Numbered from the stretch's first letter, positions 1 to 5,628 are shown. The stretch is 5,628 nt of DNA from an uncultured Prevotellaceae bacterium (GCA_946403615.1 CAMJAO010000156.1:1-5628); one strand, 5' to 3'. Notes: generated from the sequence alone by a model not told the origin. Made by a program: numbers and translations.

Positions 1-203
1 AAATTACCAAACACGGGCAGTTCCGCCTCATCCAACACCTCGTTCTCTGCCAGAATCTCCGTTTCAGTCGCTTCTGGTTGTTGAGTCACTGTTTCTGTCG
101 CTTTGGCTTGTTGTGCTACGTTGGCCGCATTTTCACTCTTTTCGCTCTTGCATGATGCTGATCCCAACACCAGTGCCAATAAAATCACTCCTGTGGTTTT
201 CAT
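1..203 (-). CDS. Small lipoprotein, 5' part only (function unknown)
   Basis: The first 67 codons of a gene that continues past the left edge. It starts at an ATG (203-201) and stays open to the edge. The N-terminus is a lipoprotein signal peptide: Lys2, a hydrophobic stretch GVILLALVLG, then GSASC with the lipid-carrying Cys at residue 18. The sequence after the Cys (KSEKSE) is mixed and not strongly acidic, so surface export is unclear. Residues 24-60 are low-complexity, rich in Ala, Gln, Thr and Glu, and look like a flexible tether. The last visible residues, AELPVFGN, resemble the entry into a Bacteroidetes TonB C-terminal domain (PxFxGG type), but this is a guess from eight residues. The gene lies 57 bases downstream of tadA on the same strand. 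I see no -7 TAnnTTTG element in the gap, so co-transcription with tadA is likely. Confidence 0.75.
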   Translation of the reverse strand, partial: MKTTGVILLALVLGSASCKSEKSENAANVAQQAKATETVTQQPEATETEILAENEVLDEAELPVFGN

Positions 204-260
204 ATTTGTGTATTTTTTAGTGTGTTATTAAATGATATGTTTCTTGTCTTGTATCTCTTT

Positions 261-752
261 TTATCTTTGCCCATCGCTCTTTGGAGAGGGGGTAAGGCCT
301 CTCTTGCCTCTAAAAAACTCCTGCATCAGTTCGCGGCACTCGTCTTCCAATATGCCGCTTGTCACTGTGGCTTTCGGATGCATTACGCGCGGAGCGTACT
401 CGCGGTAACCGCGTTTCGGGTCGGGAGCACCATAGACCACTCGTGGTATCTGCGCCCAACCGATGGCACCCGCGCACATCGGACAGGGTTCAACGGTCAC
501 ATAGAGTGTGCAGTCGGTCAGGTATTTCCCTCCGAGGGCATTGGCTGCCATGGTGATGGCTTGCATTTCTGCGTGTGCCGTCACATCGCAGAGAGTCTCC
601 GTCAGGTTGTATGCCCGTGCGATGATACGCCCCTTGCAGGTGATGATTGCCCCGATGGGTATCTCGTCTTTCGCCATCGCTATCTGGGCTTCATCTAATG
701 CCCGTCGCATCATCTGCTCGTCTTCTTTCCGTTGTTGTTCAGTCTTTTCCAT
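261..752 (-). CDS. tadA: tRNA-specific adenosine deaminase TadA
   Basis: Zinc-dependent deaminase that converts adenosine 34 to inosine in the tRNA-Arg anticodon (ACG), so that one tRNA reads several Arg codons; cytoplasmic and usually essential. The cytidine-deaminase fold signature is complete: HAE at residues 60-62 (His60 zinc ligand, Glu62 proton shuttle) and PCPMC at 89-93 (Cys90 and Cys93 zinc ligands). These sit almost where they do in E. coli TadA (57/59/87/90). NLTE (49-52) and DVTAHAE support TadA over other nucleoside deaminases. At 163 aa it has the family length plus about 13 residues at each end. The ATG at 752 is only 7 bases from a predicted -7 element. Met14 (713) or Met15 (710), just before RRALDEA, where family alignments usually begin, could be the true start. 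The C-terminal tail GLTPSPKSDGQR looks extra. The gene is divergent from btuB and probably leads a short operon with the lipoprotein gene downstream. Confidence 0.96.
   Translation of the reverse strand: MEKTEQQRKEDEQMMRRALDEAQIAMAKDEIPIGAIITCKGRIIARAYNLTETLCDVTAHAEMQAITMAANALGGKYLTDCTLYVTVEPCPMCAGAIGWAQIPRVVYGAPDPKRGYREYAPRVMHPKATVTSGILEDECRELMQEFFRGKRGLTPSPKSDGQR
284..303. repeat. GC-rich inverted repeat at the 3' end of tadA
   Basis: GAGAGG (284-289) and CCTCTC (298-303) form a perfect 6-bp inverted repeat with an 8-base loop. A second short one, CTCT-TTGG-AGAG, overlaps at 277-288. The segment encodes the start of the unusual TadA tail. On the minus strand it reads GGCCTTACCCCCTCTCC, which reminds me of the GC-rich palindromes scattered between genes in many Bacteroidales genomes; that resemblance is from memory. 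There is no T-run after the stem in the direction of tadA transcription, so I do not call it a terminator. Confidence 0.4.
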
Positions 753-759
753 ATGTTTG

Positions 760-791
760 CAAATATACTACAAATGGAAAGAAAATCCAAA
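760..791 (-). promoter_or_regulatory. Bacteroidetes-type promoter of tadA
   Basis: Read on the minus strand there is a -33 TTTG (791-788), a 20-base spacer and a -7 TATATTTG (767-760), a full match to the Bacteroidetes sigma-ABfr consensus TTTG / TAnnTTTG. Only 7 bases (CAAACAT) separate the -7 element from the first tadA ATG. Transcription would therefore begin practically at that ATG, giving a leaderless or nearly leaderless mRNA, unless the real start is Met14 or Met15 some 40 bases further in. Confidence 0.75.
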
Positions 792-815
792 TTAAATAGG
801 GTTGAAAACCAAAAA

Positions 816-837
816 TAGAACAGATTATTTTGTTCTA
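816..837. promoter_or_regulatory. Inverted repeat, possible operator over the btuB -33 element
   Basis: TAGAACA (816-822) and TGTTCTA (831-837) are a perfect 7-bp inverted repeat with an 8-base spacer, 22 bases overall, about two helical turns. The right arm contains the TTTG at 829-832 proposed as the btuB -33 element. A dimeric regulator bound here would cover that element and sit about 24 bases upstream of the tadA -33 element. As RNA it would lie upstream of the predicted btuB transcript, so a DNA site is the more natural reading. I do not recognise the regulator. Confidence 0.45.
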
Positions 838-859
838 CTCTCGATTATTCGTAACTTTG
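829..859 (+). promoter_or_regulatory. Bacteroidetes-type promoter of the btu operon
   Basis: A -33 TTTG (829-832), a 19-base spacer and a -7 TAACTTTG (852-859) match the Bacteroidetes consensus fully. The expected start of transcription, a few bases past 859, falls at about 863-867. That is exactly where the 5' strand of the riboswitch closing stem begins, so promoter and riboswitch support each other. Confidence 0.8.
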
Positions 860-860
860 C

Positions 861-1046
861 ACCCGCAGACGGTTCGCCTTGGCGATGAAAAGGGAATGGG
901 GTGAGAATCCCCAACAGTCCCGCTGCTGTGATTTGTCTTGTGGAGACATACAAAATGCCACTGCCAATATAGAAAGGCCCTTATCGGCCTCGTCTTGGGT
1001 GGGAAGGCGTATGTCTTAGGCAAAAAGTCAGAAGACCTGCCGCTGT
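861..1046 (+). promoter_or_regulatory. Cobalamin riboswitch aptamer (RF00174 type)
   Basis: All hallmark blocks are present in order. AAAAGGGAAT (888-897) is followed by TGGGG/CCCCA (897-901/909-913) around a GTGAGAAT loop. TCCC (918-921) is complementary to GGGA (892-895). ACAG/CTGT (914-917/926-929) forms the next stem. GCCACTG is at 957-963 and GGGAAGGC at 1001-1008. The B12 box AAGTCAGAAGACCTGCC is at 1025-1041. An 8-bp perfect helix AGACATAC/GTATGTCT (944-951/1009-1016) encloses the GCCACTG and GGGAAGGC blocks. Inside it are CCAA/TTGG (964-967/995-998) and AGGCC/GGCCT (975-979/986-990). The ends close as CAG-A-CGG (866-872) with CCGCTG (1040-1045). The large peripheral arm suggests a class I, adenosylcobalamin-binding form. 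It should repress the btu operon when cobalamin is abundant. Confidence 0.97.
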
Positions 1047-1057
1047 CGATGTCGGTT

Positions 1058-1086
1058 GTCTATGCTTCCGAGGAGAGGTCATAGAC
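1058..1086 (+). promoter_or_regulatory. Hairpin before btuB, probable riboswitch expression platform
   Basis: GTCTATG (1058-1064) and CATAGAC (1080-1086) form a perfect 7-bp stem with a 15-base, purine-rich loop, 12 bases downstream of the aptamer and 13 bases before the btuB ATG. No U-run follows (the next bases are GAATAATTATTCA), so it does not look like an intrinsic terminator. AGGTC (1076-1080), in the loop and first stem base, is complementary to GACCT (1034-1038) in the B12 box, which gives a possible ligand-dependent switch. Control of translation initiation or of mRNA folding is the likelier mode. Confidence 0.55.
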
Positions 1087-1099
1087 GAATAATTATTCA

Positions 1100-3163
1100 A
1101 TGTATAGGAAAGTTATCTTTTTTCTAATCGCTTTCACTTTGTCTGTTGCCCTACAGGCACAGTCAACCATTCCTGTCTCACCGGTGGAGCAAGACACTGT
1201 CGTCAAACAACAGGAACAGTTACCAGAGGTGACTGTCACAGAAAACCGCCACAGGAAGACACAAAAAAGCACTGCTCCTCAGTTCGTGCTGGAACGCGGC
1301 GACCTGTTGCGAATGGGTGCCACGGATATGGCCGACGCCTTGCACCGGTTGCCTGGCATCACGCTGCGTGACTATGGAGGCGCCGGGGGCATGAAAACGG
1401 TCAGCGTGCGTGGATTCGGAGCCAAACATACTGGCGTTAATTACGACGGTGTGGTGCTCGGAGAATGCCAGACGGGAGAAATCGATTTGGCACGATATAC
1501 GCTCGACAATCTGGCTGCCCTTCAACTTTCTGTAGGCGACAACGACCACTTGTTTGTCACCGCACGGCAGGCATCCACACCCGCTCTGCTTACCATCGAT
1601 ACTTCTTCGCCTATTTTCTTGGATGACGGCCAAGAAAAGACAAGACTCACCGCTCAGATGCGGGTGGGAAGTTTCGGATATCTCAGCCCCATGTTCCGCT
1701 TCGAACAGCAACTCTCATCCAAACTCATGCTGTGGGTGGTAGGTGAATATGTCTATGCCGACAATGACTATCCTTTCCGTTTGAGAAACGTCAATATCGT
1801 GACCACCGAACGACGTACCAACAGCCGGATGAATCAAGGACATGGTGAAATCAATATGAGGTGGAATATTGACGGACAAAGCTCGCTCAACGGCAAATTG
1901 TATTATTATGACAATGACCGTCAATTACCGGGCATCGTGCGTTATTATACAAGTGTCAGCAATGAGACGCTTCGCGACAGAAACGCGTTTGGCCAGATGT
2001 TTTATCAACGAAGATGGCAAAATGGACTGTCGATGAAAGTGACGGCGAAATTTAACTGGGCGGCTTCTTTTTACGATGAAGGTTCTGTCGCCAGCCTCAT
2101 ACAAGATGCCAACTATTGGCAGCGTGAGTATTATGTCTCGGCAGCGGGCTTTTATGTTCCTGACGAACATTGGGCATTCAACTATTCAGCTGACTATACC
2201 TATAATAACCTCAACTCCACGTTGCCCACCGACACCCGGCCTTTGCGGCATGGATTTCTTCAGACGGCTGCAGCACGGTATCAGACGGAAAAACTAACCC
2301 TTACCGCGCGGTTGTTGTATTCAGTCTATGCCAACGATGAAAAACGTCTGCAAAATGAATCGATAGAGGCTGGGGCAAAGAATATGAATCGGCTGTCGCC
2401 TTCGGTCGGTCTGTCATATGAACTGACGAAAGGGTTGAGAATACGTGCCAGTTACAAGGATATTTTCCGTGTGCCCACGTTTAATGAGAGTTATTATTTC
2501 CACTATGGCAGCAGGACGCTCAATCCGGAAAAGACCATGCAGCTGAATCTCGGAATGACCTATACGCAAGGTCTCAACACCGACAATTCTCCCGGTTATT
2601 CTTTCTCAGTCGATGGTTATTATAACAATGTGAAAGATATGATTGTGGCTGTTCCGCACAATATGTTTGTGTGGCGGTGTGTCAATGTGGGCAAAGTAAG
2701 GGCATTGGGCTTGGATGTCACGGCAAGGTGGCAGCAACCCCTCGCGCATGGGCATCTGTTGGCTGCTACGGGAAACTACAGCCTGCAACATGTGCAGAAC
2801 CGCACCAATCCCGAATCGCCTTTCTACAATAATCAGATAGCATATATGCCTGTGTCATCTGGAGGTATGTCTGTCTGTTGGGAGAGCCCATGGGTCAATC
2901 TGGCCATCAATGGTGAAGGCGTCAGTAGCAGATGGACTAACAATGAACATCTCGATGAGACTCGTATAGCAGGCTATTGGGAGATGGGAGCAACCGCGTG
3001 GAGAACCTTCCGTTTCGGAAAGAACGCTGGCCGTGGTAATCATCACAACGAATTGACTCTCAGGTTCGACCTAAAGAACTTCCTTGACAAACAATACGAG
3101 ATAGTAGGGGCATATCCTATGCCAGGACGGAGTTGGCAACTGTCCCTGACTTATCAGCTGTAA
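1100..3163 (+). CDS. btuB: TonB-dependent outer-membrane cobalamin transporter BtuB
   Basis: Outer-membrane 22-stranded barrel of the TonB-dependent receptor family that imports cobamides using energy from TonB-ExbBD. Residues 1-20 are a Sec signal peptide (cleavage expected after ALQA). A TonB-box-like LPEVTVT lies at 41-47. The plug domain spans about 55-165, with VSVRGFGAKHTGVNYDGV (101-118) and QTGEIDLARYTLDN (124-137), a pattern typical of Bacteroidetes receptors. The barrel fills the rest and ends in the strand SWQLSLTYQL. At 687 aa it is a usual length. It lacks the N-terminal carboxypeptidase-regulatory-like domain of SusC proteins and has no SusD partner. The ATG is sure: an in-frame stop lies at 1082-1084 and the signal peptide follows directly. 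Substrate assignment rests on the cobalamin riboswitch upstream and on btuG and btuF downstream. No internal break is visible. Confidence 0.93.
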   Translation: MYRKVIFFLIAFTLSVALQAQSTIPVSPVEQDTVVKQQEQLPEVTVTENRHRKTQKSTAPQFVLERGDLLRMGATDMADALHRLPGITLRDYGGAGGMKTVSVRGFGAKHTGVNYDGVVLGECQTGEIDLARYTLDNLAALQLSVGDNDHLFVTARQASTPALLTIDTSSPIFLDDGQEKTRLTAQMRVGSFGYLSPMFRFEQQLSSKLMLWVVGEYVYADNDYPFRLRNVNIVTTERRTNSRMNQGHGEINMRWNIDGQSSLNGKLYYYDNDRQLPGIVRYYTSVSNETLRDRNAFGQMFYQRRWQNGLSMKVTAKFNWAASFYDEGSVASLIQDANYWQREYYVSAAGFYVPDEHWAFNYSADYTYNNLNSTLPTDTRPLRHGFLQTAAARYQTEKLTLTARLLYSVYANDEKRLQNESIEAGAKNMNRLSPSVGLSYELTKGLRIRASYKDIFRVPTFNESYYFHYGSRTLNPEKTMQLNLGMTYTQGLNTDNSPGYSFSVDGYYNNVKDMIVAVPHNMFVWRCVNVGKVRALGLDVTARWQQPLAHGHLLAATGNYSLQHVQNRTNPESPFYNNQIAYMPVSSGGMSVCWESPWVNLAINGEGVSSRWTNNEHLDETRIAGYWEMGATAWRTFRFGKNAGRGNHHNELTLRFDLKNFLDKQYEIVGAYPMPGRSWQLSLTYQL

Positions 3164-3170
3164 ATTAAAC

Positions 3171-3208
3171 TAATATAGACACATATTATTAATCATCTTA
3201 AATTTAAG
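3171..3208. repeat. Two AT-only inverted repeats between btuB and btuG
   Basis: TAATAT (3171-3176) and ATATTA (3183-3188) form a 6-bp inverted repeat with a 6-base loop. CTTAAATTTAAG (3197-3208) is a perfect 12-base palindrome ending five bases before the btuG ATG. The stems would be weak in RNA. No -7 TAnnTTTG element is present in this 50-base gap, so a separate btuG promoter is not supported. Confidence 0.35.
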
Positions 3209-3213
3209 TAACA

Positions 3214-4341
3214 ATGAAAAAGTATCTTTTGAATTTTGCTGTATTGATGATGGCTACAGCACTCTTTACAGCATGTGGTGATGACGACAAGGATGATGTA
3301 CCCCAGCCCAAACCTGTTGATGTGAGCGAAGGTATGTTCGTGGTTGGCTCAGGCAACTCTTCCAGCAATATTGATGGTAACCTGACCTACATTAACTACG
3401 CCGACGGCACTTCTACGACAAATGCTTTCAAGTTAGCCAATGGCATGTCATTGGGTAAGACCGCTAACTTCGCGCTTGTCTATGGACAGAAACTCTATAT
3501 CGCTGTTGATGGCGAGAACACCATCTGGGTGTGCGACAAAAATACATTGCGTTCCATTCGCCGGATTAGCACCACAGATCTCCTTGGCACAACTTTAGGC
3601 ATCAGTCCGCGTGCTATGGCCTCATACGAAGGTCAAGTCTTCTTTTCATGTTATGGCGATAAAGCTAATGGTGTAGTGGCTGCCATGGATACAATCAACT
3701 ACAAGTTGACAAAAACTTATACAGCAGGTAGTTACAGCGATGGTATAGCCATTGCAAACGACAAACTCTATGTCGCCAACTCTGACTATGGTATGGGCAT
3801 GAATCCCTCCATCACTGTTCATGACTTGAAAACAGGAGCCACCAATGAACTGAAAGGTGCCGATATCACCAACCCCATGCAGATGATGACCGTTGGCGGC
3901 AATGCTTATTTCCTCGACTATGGATCTTATGATTCATCCTGGAATCAAGTAGGTGCTGGTGTTCGCCAGATATCTGCCGACGGTACTGTTAAACGTGTTG
4001 TTGATGGTACAGCCATGGGTAGCGATGGTAAGCGTATTTACACAGCCAATGCTCCCTATGGAGGTAACGGCGTGAATTATTTGATTTATGACACTACCAC
4101 CGGACAAACCAAATCATGGGAACCTAACGACATCTTCAGCCCCGCTGCAATCGCTGCCGACCCCGTCTCTGGCGATGTGTTTGTCATATCATACACCGAG
4201 AACCCGGATACACATTATCCAGCCTACAACATGCCGACATACGTAAATCAGTACAGTGCTGACGGCACATTCAAAAAACGTTATGTTTGTGGCGTAGGTC
4301 CCATCTCTGTAGTTTTCAATACGGGCGTGAAATATGAATAA
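3214..4341 (+). CDS. btuG: Surface cobalamin-binding lipoprotein BtuG (seven-bladed beta-propeller)
   Basis: BtuG proteins of gut Bacteroides are surface lipoproteins that bind cobamides extremely tightly and sit on BtuB as a lid, passing the vitamin to it. This 375-aa protein fits. It has a lipoprotein signal peptide ending FTAC (Cys21), followed by GDDDKDD, a strong Bacteroidetes surface-export signal. The mature part shows seven similar units, each a hydrophobic strand such as LYIA, VFFS or LYVA, a glycine-rich loop, and a second strand ending in a turn such as DLKTGA or SADGTV. They lie at about 40-71, 89-118, 138-168, 180-211, 228-261, 271-303 and 319-356, with a closing strand ISVVFN. 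This is the expected seven-bladed propeller, often annotated as YncE-like. It starts 50 bases after btuB and overlaps btuF by 8 bases. Fold and lipidation are seen; cobalamin binding is inferred from context and family. Confidence 0.87.
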   Translation: MKKYLLNFAVLMMATALFTACGDDDKDDVPQPKPVDVSEGMFVVGSGNSSSNIDGNLTYINYADGTSTTNAFKLANGMSLGKTANFALVYGQKLYIAVDGENTIWVCDKNTLRSIRRISTTDLLGTTLGISPRAMASYEGQVFFSCYGDKANGVVAAMDTINYKLTKTYTAGSYSDGIAIANDKLYVANSDYGMGMNPSITVHDLKTGATNELKGADITNPMQMMTVGGNAYFLDYGSYDSSWNQVGAGVRQISADGTVKRVVDGTAMGSDGKRIYTANAPYGGNGVNYLIYDTTTGQTKSWEPNDIFSPAAIAADPVSGDVFVISYTENPDTHYPAYNMPTYVNQYSADGTFKKRYVCGVGPISVVFNTGVKYE

Positions 4342-5464
4342 ATCGCTGATTGCCCTTCTTCTGGGCATCGTGTTGCTATCGTCGTGCCGTGGTACCCGTC
4401 AGGAGACCATGGCACGCGACGGCGATACGCTTAGGCTGAAATATGCCCGCAACCTGACCATCGTAAAATATGACGGTTATGCTGAGGTGAGCCTTTCCGA
4501 CCCGTGGAACAACGGGAAAACGCTGCATCGCTATGCGCTTGTGCCTAAAGGGAAGGAGATACCTGCTGAACTCAATCAGCATGGCCTGACGTTGGTACAT
4601 GTGCCGGTCGAAAAGGCGGTGGTGGGAACAAGTGTGCTCTGCGGGTTGATAGACTGCCTCGGATGTCGCGATGCTATTACCGGTGTGTGCGACGTGCAGT
4701 ATGTCAACATCCCGTTCGTGCAGGAAGGATGCCGTGCAGGACGTATTGCCGACTGCGGGTCAGGACTCTCGCCCACGCTGGAAAAAATCATCGACATCGA
4801 ACCCGAAGCCATTTTCCTCTCTCCTTTCCAGAATAGTGGCGGATACGGGAGAATTGAAGAACTCGATGTGCCGATTGTTGAGATGGCCGACTATATGGAA
4901 ACTTCAGCATTGGGACGGGCTGAGTGGGTGCGATTCTATGGTATGTTGCTCGGTGCTGAACAGCAGGCCGACAGTCTCTTCGACTCCGTGGAGAAAAACT
5001 ATCTTCGTCTGCAGCAAATGGCCGCGTCGGCGCCGACGAGACCATCTCTTTTGATGGACAAACAGACCAGTTCCGTATGGTATACGCCCGCCGGTCAAAG
5101 CACTGTCGGCAGGGTTATCCGCGATGCCAATATCCAGTATGCTTGGAGCGATACAGGACAAGGCGGCTCGCTGCCATTGCCTTTGGAAACCATCATAGAG
5201 AAAGCGGGCGATGCCGATTTGTGGCTCTTCCGGTATAATTCGCCCCAAGCGATCACCTACGAATCACTGCTGTCAGAAAATGAGGCTTACGGACAACTGA
5301 AACCTTTCATCAATAAGAGTGCTTACGGGTGCAACACGGCGACATCCACGTTCTACGAGGACACACCTTTCCATCCTGACATGTTGCTCCGCGATTTCAT
5401 TTGTATCGCGCATCCGGATTTGGGATTAGGACAACCTCATTATTTCCTTCCTGTAGGACAATAA
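4334..5464 (+). CDS. btuF: Cobalamin ABC transporter substrate-binding lipoprotein, BtuF-like
   Basis: Periplasmic binding protein of the class III (helical-backbone) family that delivers cobamides to the BtuCD importer. The signal peptide ends in a classic lipobox LSSC (Cys18). The following RGTRQ is not acidic, so the protein should stay on the periplasmic side. The binding fold begins near residue 85. It includes GVCDVQYVN (117-125), the IEPEAIFLSPF segment (155-165), a long linking helix at about 193-230 and a second lobe from about 237. At 376 aa it is roughly 110 longer than E. coli BtuF, mostly through an N-terminal part (30-85) that I recall as common in Bacteroidetes homologues. Six cysteines fall within residues 103-141. 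Its ATG overlaps the btuG stop (ATGAATAA), suggesting translational coupling. A siderophore- or haem-type substrate cannot be excluded from sequence alone, but the riboswitch and BtuG argue for cobamides. Confidence 0.88.
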   Translation: MNKSLIALLLGIVLLSSCRGTRQETMARDGDTLRLKYARNLTIVKYDGYAEVSLSDPWNNGKTLHRYALVPKGKEIPAELNQHGLTLVHVPVEKAVVGTSVLCGLIDCLGCRDAITGVCDVQYVNIPFVQEGCRAGRIADCGSGLSPTLEKIIDIEPEAIFLSPFQNSGGYGRIEELDVPIVEMADYMETSALGRAEWVRFYGMLLGAEQQADSLFDSVEKNYLRLQQMAASAPTRPSLLMDKQTSSVWYTPAGQSTVGRVIRDANIQYAWSDTGQGGSLPLPLETIIEKAGDADLWLFRYNSPQAITYESLLSENEAYGQLKPFINKSAYGCNTATSTFYEDTPFHPDMLLRDFICIAHPDLGLGQPHYFLPVGQ

Positions 5465-5537
5465 TGGACATCGAGGCTGCGTTATTCTGATAAAGTATTA
5501 ATAGCATCACCAGAAAACGCCTGTAATAAACCGTCTT

Positions 5538-5628
5538 ATGAAGCGAAAACCGTTTTTCATCGTCATGACCCTGCTCATGCTCTTGCTACTTGCGCTGAAC
5601 ATGTTTATGGGCGCGGTACGCATTCCCG
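5538..5628 (+). CDS. btuC: Cobalamin ABC transporter permease BtuC, 5' part only
   Basis: The first 30 codons of a gene that continues past the right edge. The product starts with MKRKPFF and then one hydrophobic helix (about residues 6-24) leading to NMFMGAVRIP. A first membrane helix followed by a G-x-V-x-I-P motif is characteristic of the FecCD/BtuC permease family. Its place directly after btuF supports a cobalamin permease. No earlier in-frame ATG exists before the stop at 5502-5504. The 73-base gap after btuF (5465-5537) is AT-rich and contains no promoter match or terminator that I can see, so the gene probably belongs to the same transcript. The ATPase gene (btuD) would be expected further on, outside the window. 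Confidence 0.85.
   Translation, partial: MKRKPFFIVMTLLMLLLLALNMFMGAVRIP

Noticed and set aside
222..698. Open frame of 158 codons on the plus strand opposite tadA
   Set aside because: It lies almost wholly antisense to a well-supported tadA, and its translation shows no recognisable domain; its length follows from the codon composition of tadA.
835..1023. Open frame of 62 codons on the minus strand
   Set aside because: It runs antisense through the btuB promoter and the riboswitch aptamer, whose conserved RNA blocks explain the sequence fully.
1058..1090. Intrinsic terminator after the riboswitch
   Set aside because: The stem is real but is not GC-rich and is followed by GAATAATTATTCA, with no U-run.
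1220..1711. Open frame of 163 codons on the minus strand inside btuB
   Set aside because: The plus-strand frame encodes the plug domain with family motifs; the reverse frame has no recognisable feature and no promoter.
1100..4341. SusC/SusD-type glycan uptake pair
   Set aside because: The receptor lacks the N-terminal SusC extension, the next protein is a beta-propeller and not an all-helical SusD, and the cobalamin riboswitch fixes the theme as B12 uptake.
5464..5490. Eight-codon open frame overlapping the btuF stop (TAATG)
   Set aside because: Only eight codons, no conserved feature, and such overlaps are common by chance; nothing suggests it is translated.
5496..5528. TATTA/TAATA inverted repeat in the btuF-btuC gap
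   Set aside because: A 5-bp AT-only match with a 23-base loop is too weak to support a hairpin or terminator.

Overview
The window reads as chromosomal DNA from a member of the Bacteroidales, most likely Prevotella or a close relative. Four things point there. Both promoters I can see follow the Bacteroidetes pattern (a -33 TTTG and a -7 TAnnTTTG). Starts are preceded by A-rich stretches and not by Shine-Dalgarno sites. One lipoprotein has an acidic surface-export signal after its lipid-carrying cysteine. A BtuG-type surface cobalamin-binding lipoprotein sits beside a TonB-dependent receptor. The genus is inferred from general resemblance, not from a search.

Layout. The left part (1-752) is on the minus strand. 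It carries tadA, the tRNA adenosine deaminase, and downstream of it the start of a small lipoprotein gene that runs off the left edge. The segment 753-1099 has no protein gene but is dense with signals: a promoter reading left into tadA, a 7-bp inverted repeat that may be an operator, a promoter reading right, a complete cobalamin riboswitch and a hairpin just before the next start codon. From 1100 to the right edge lies a plus-strand vitamin B12 uptake operon: btuB (outer-membrane TonB-dependent transporter), btuG (surface beta-propeller lipoprotein), btuF (periplasmic binding lipoprotein) and the first 30 codons of btuC (inner-membrane permease).

How the genes work together. BtuG captures cobamides outside the cell and hands them to BtuB, which imports them across the outer membrane using TonB energy. 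BtuF then delivers them to the BtuC-type permease in the inner membrane; its ATPase is not in the window. The riboswitch should shut the operon down when intracellular cobalamin is plentiful. tadA is an unrelated housekeeping gene that shares the divergent control region.

This is a known type of system. I do not see a new one. The points worth a second look are the possible operator over the btuB promoter, the form of the riboswitch expression platform, a cluster of cysteines in BtuF, and the start and C-terminal tail of TadA. No tRNA, rRNA, CRISPR array, insertion sequence or convincing intrinsic terminator was seen.
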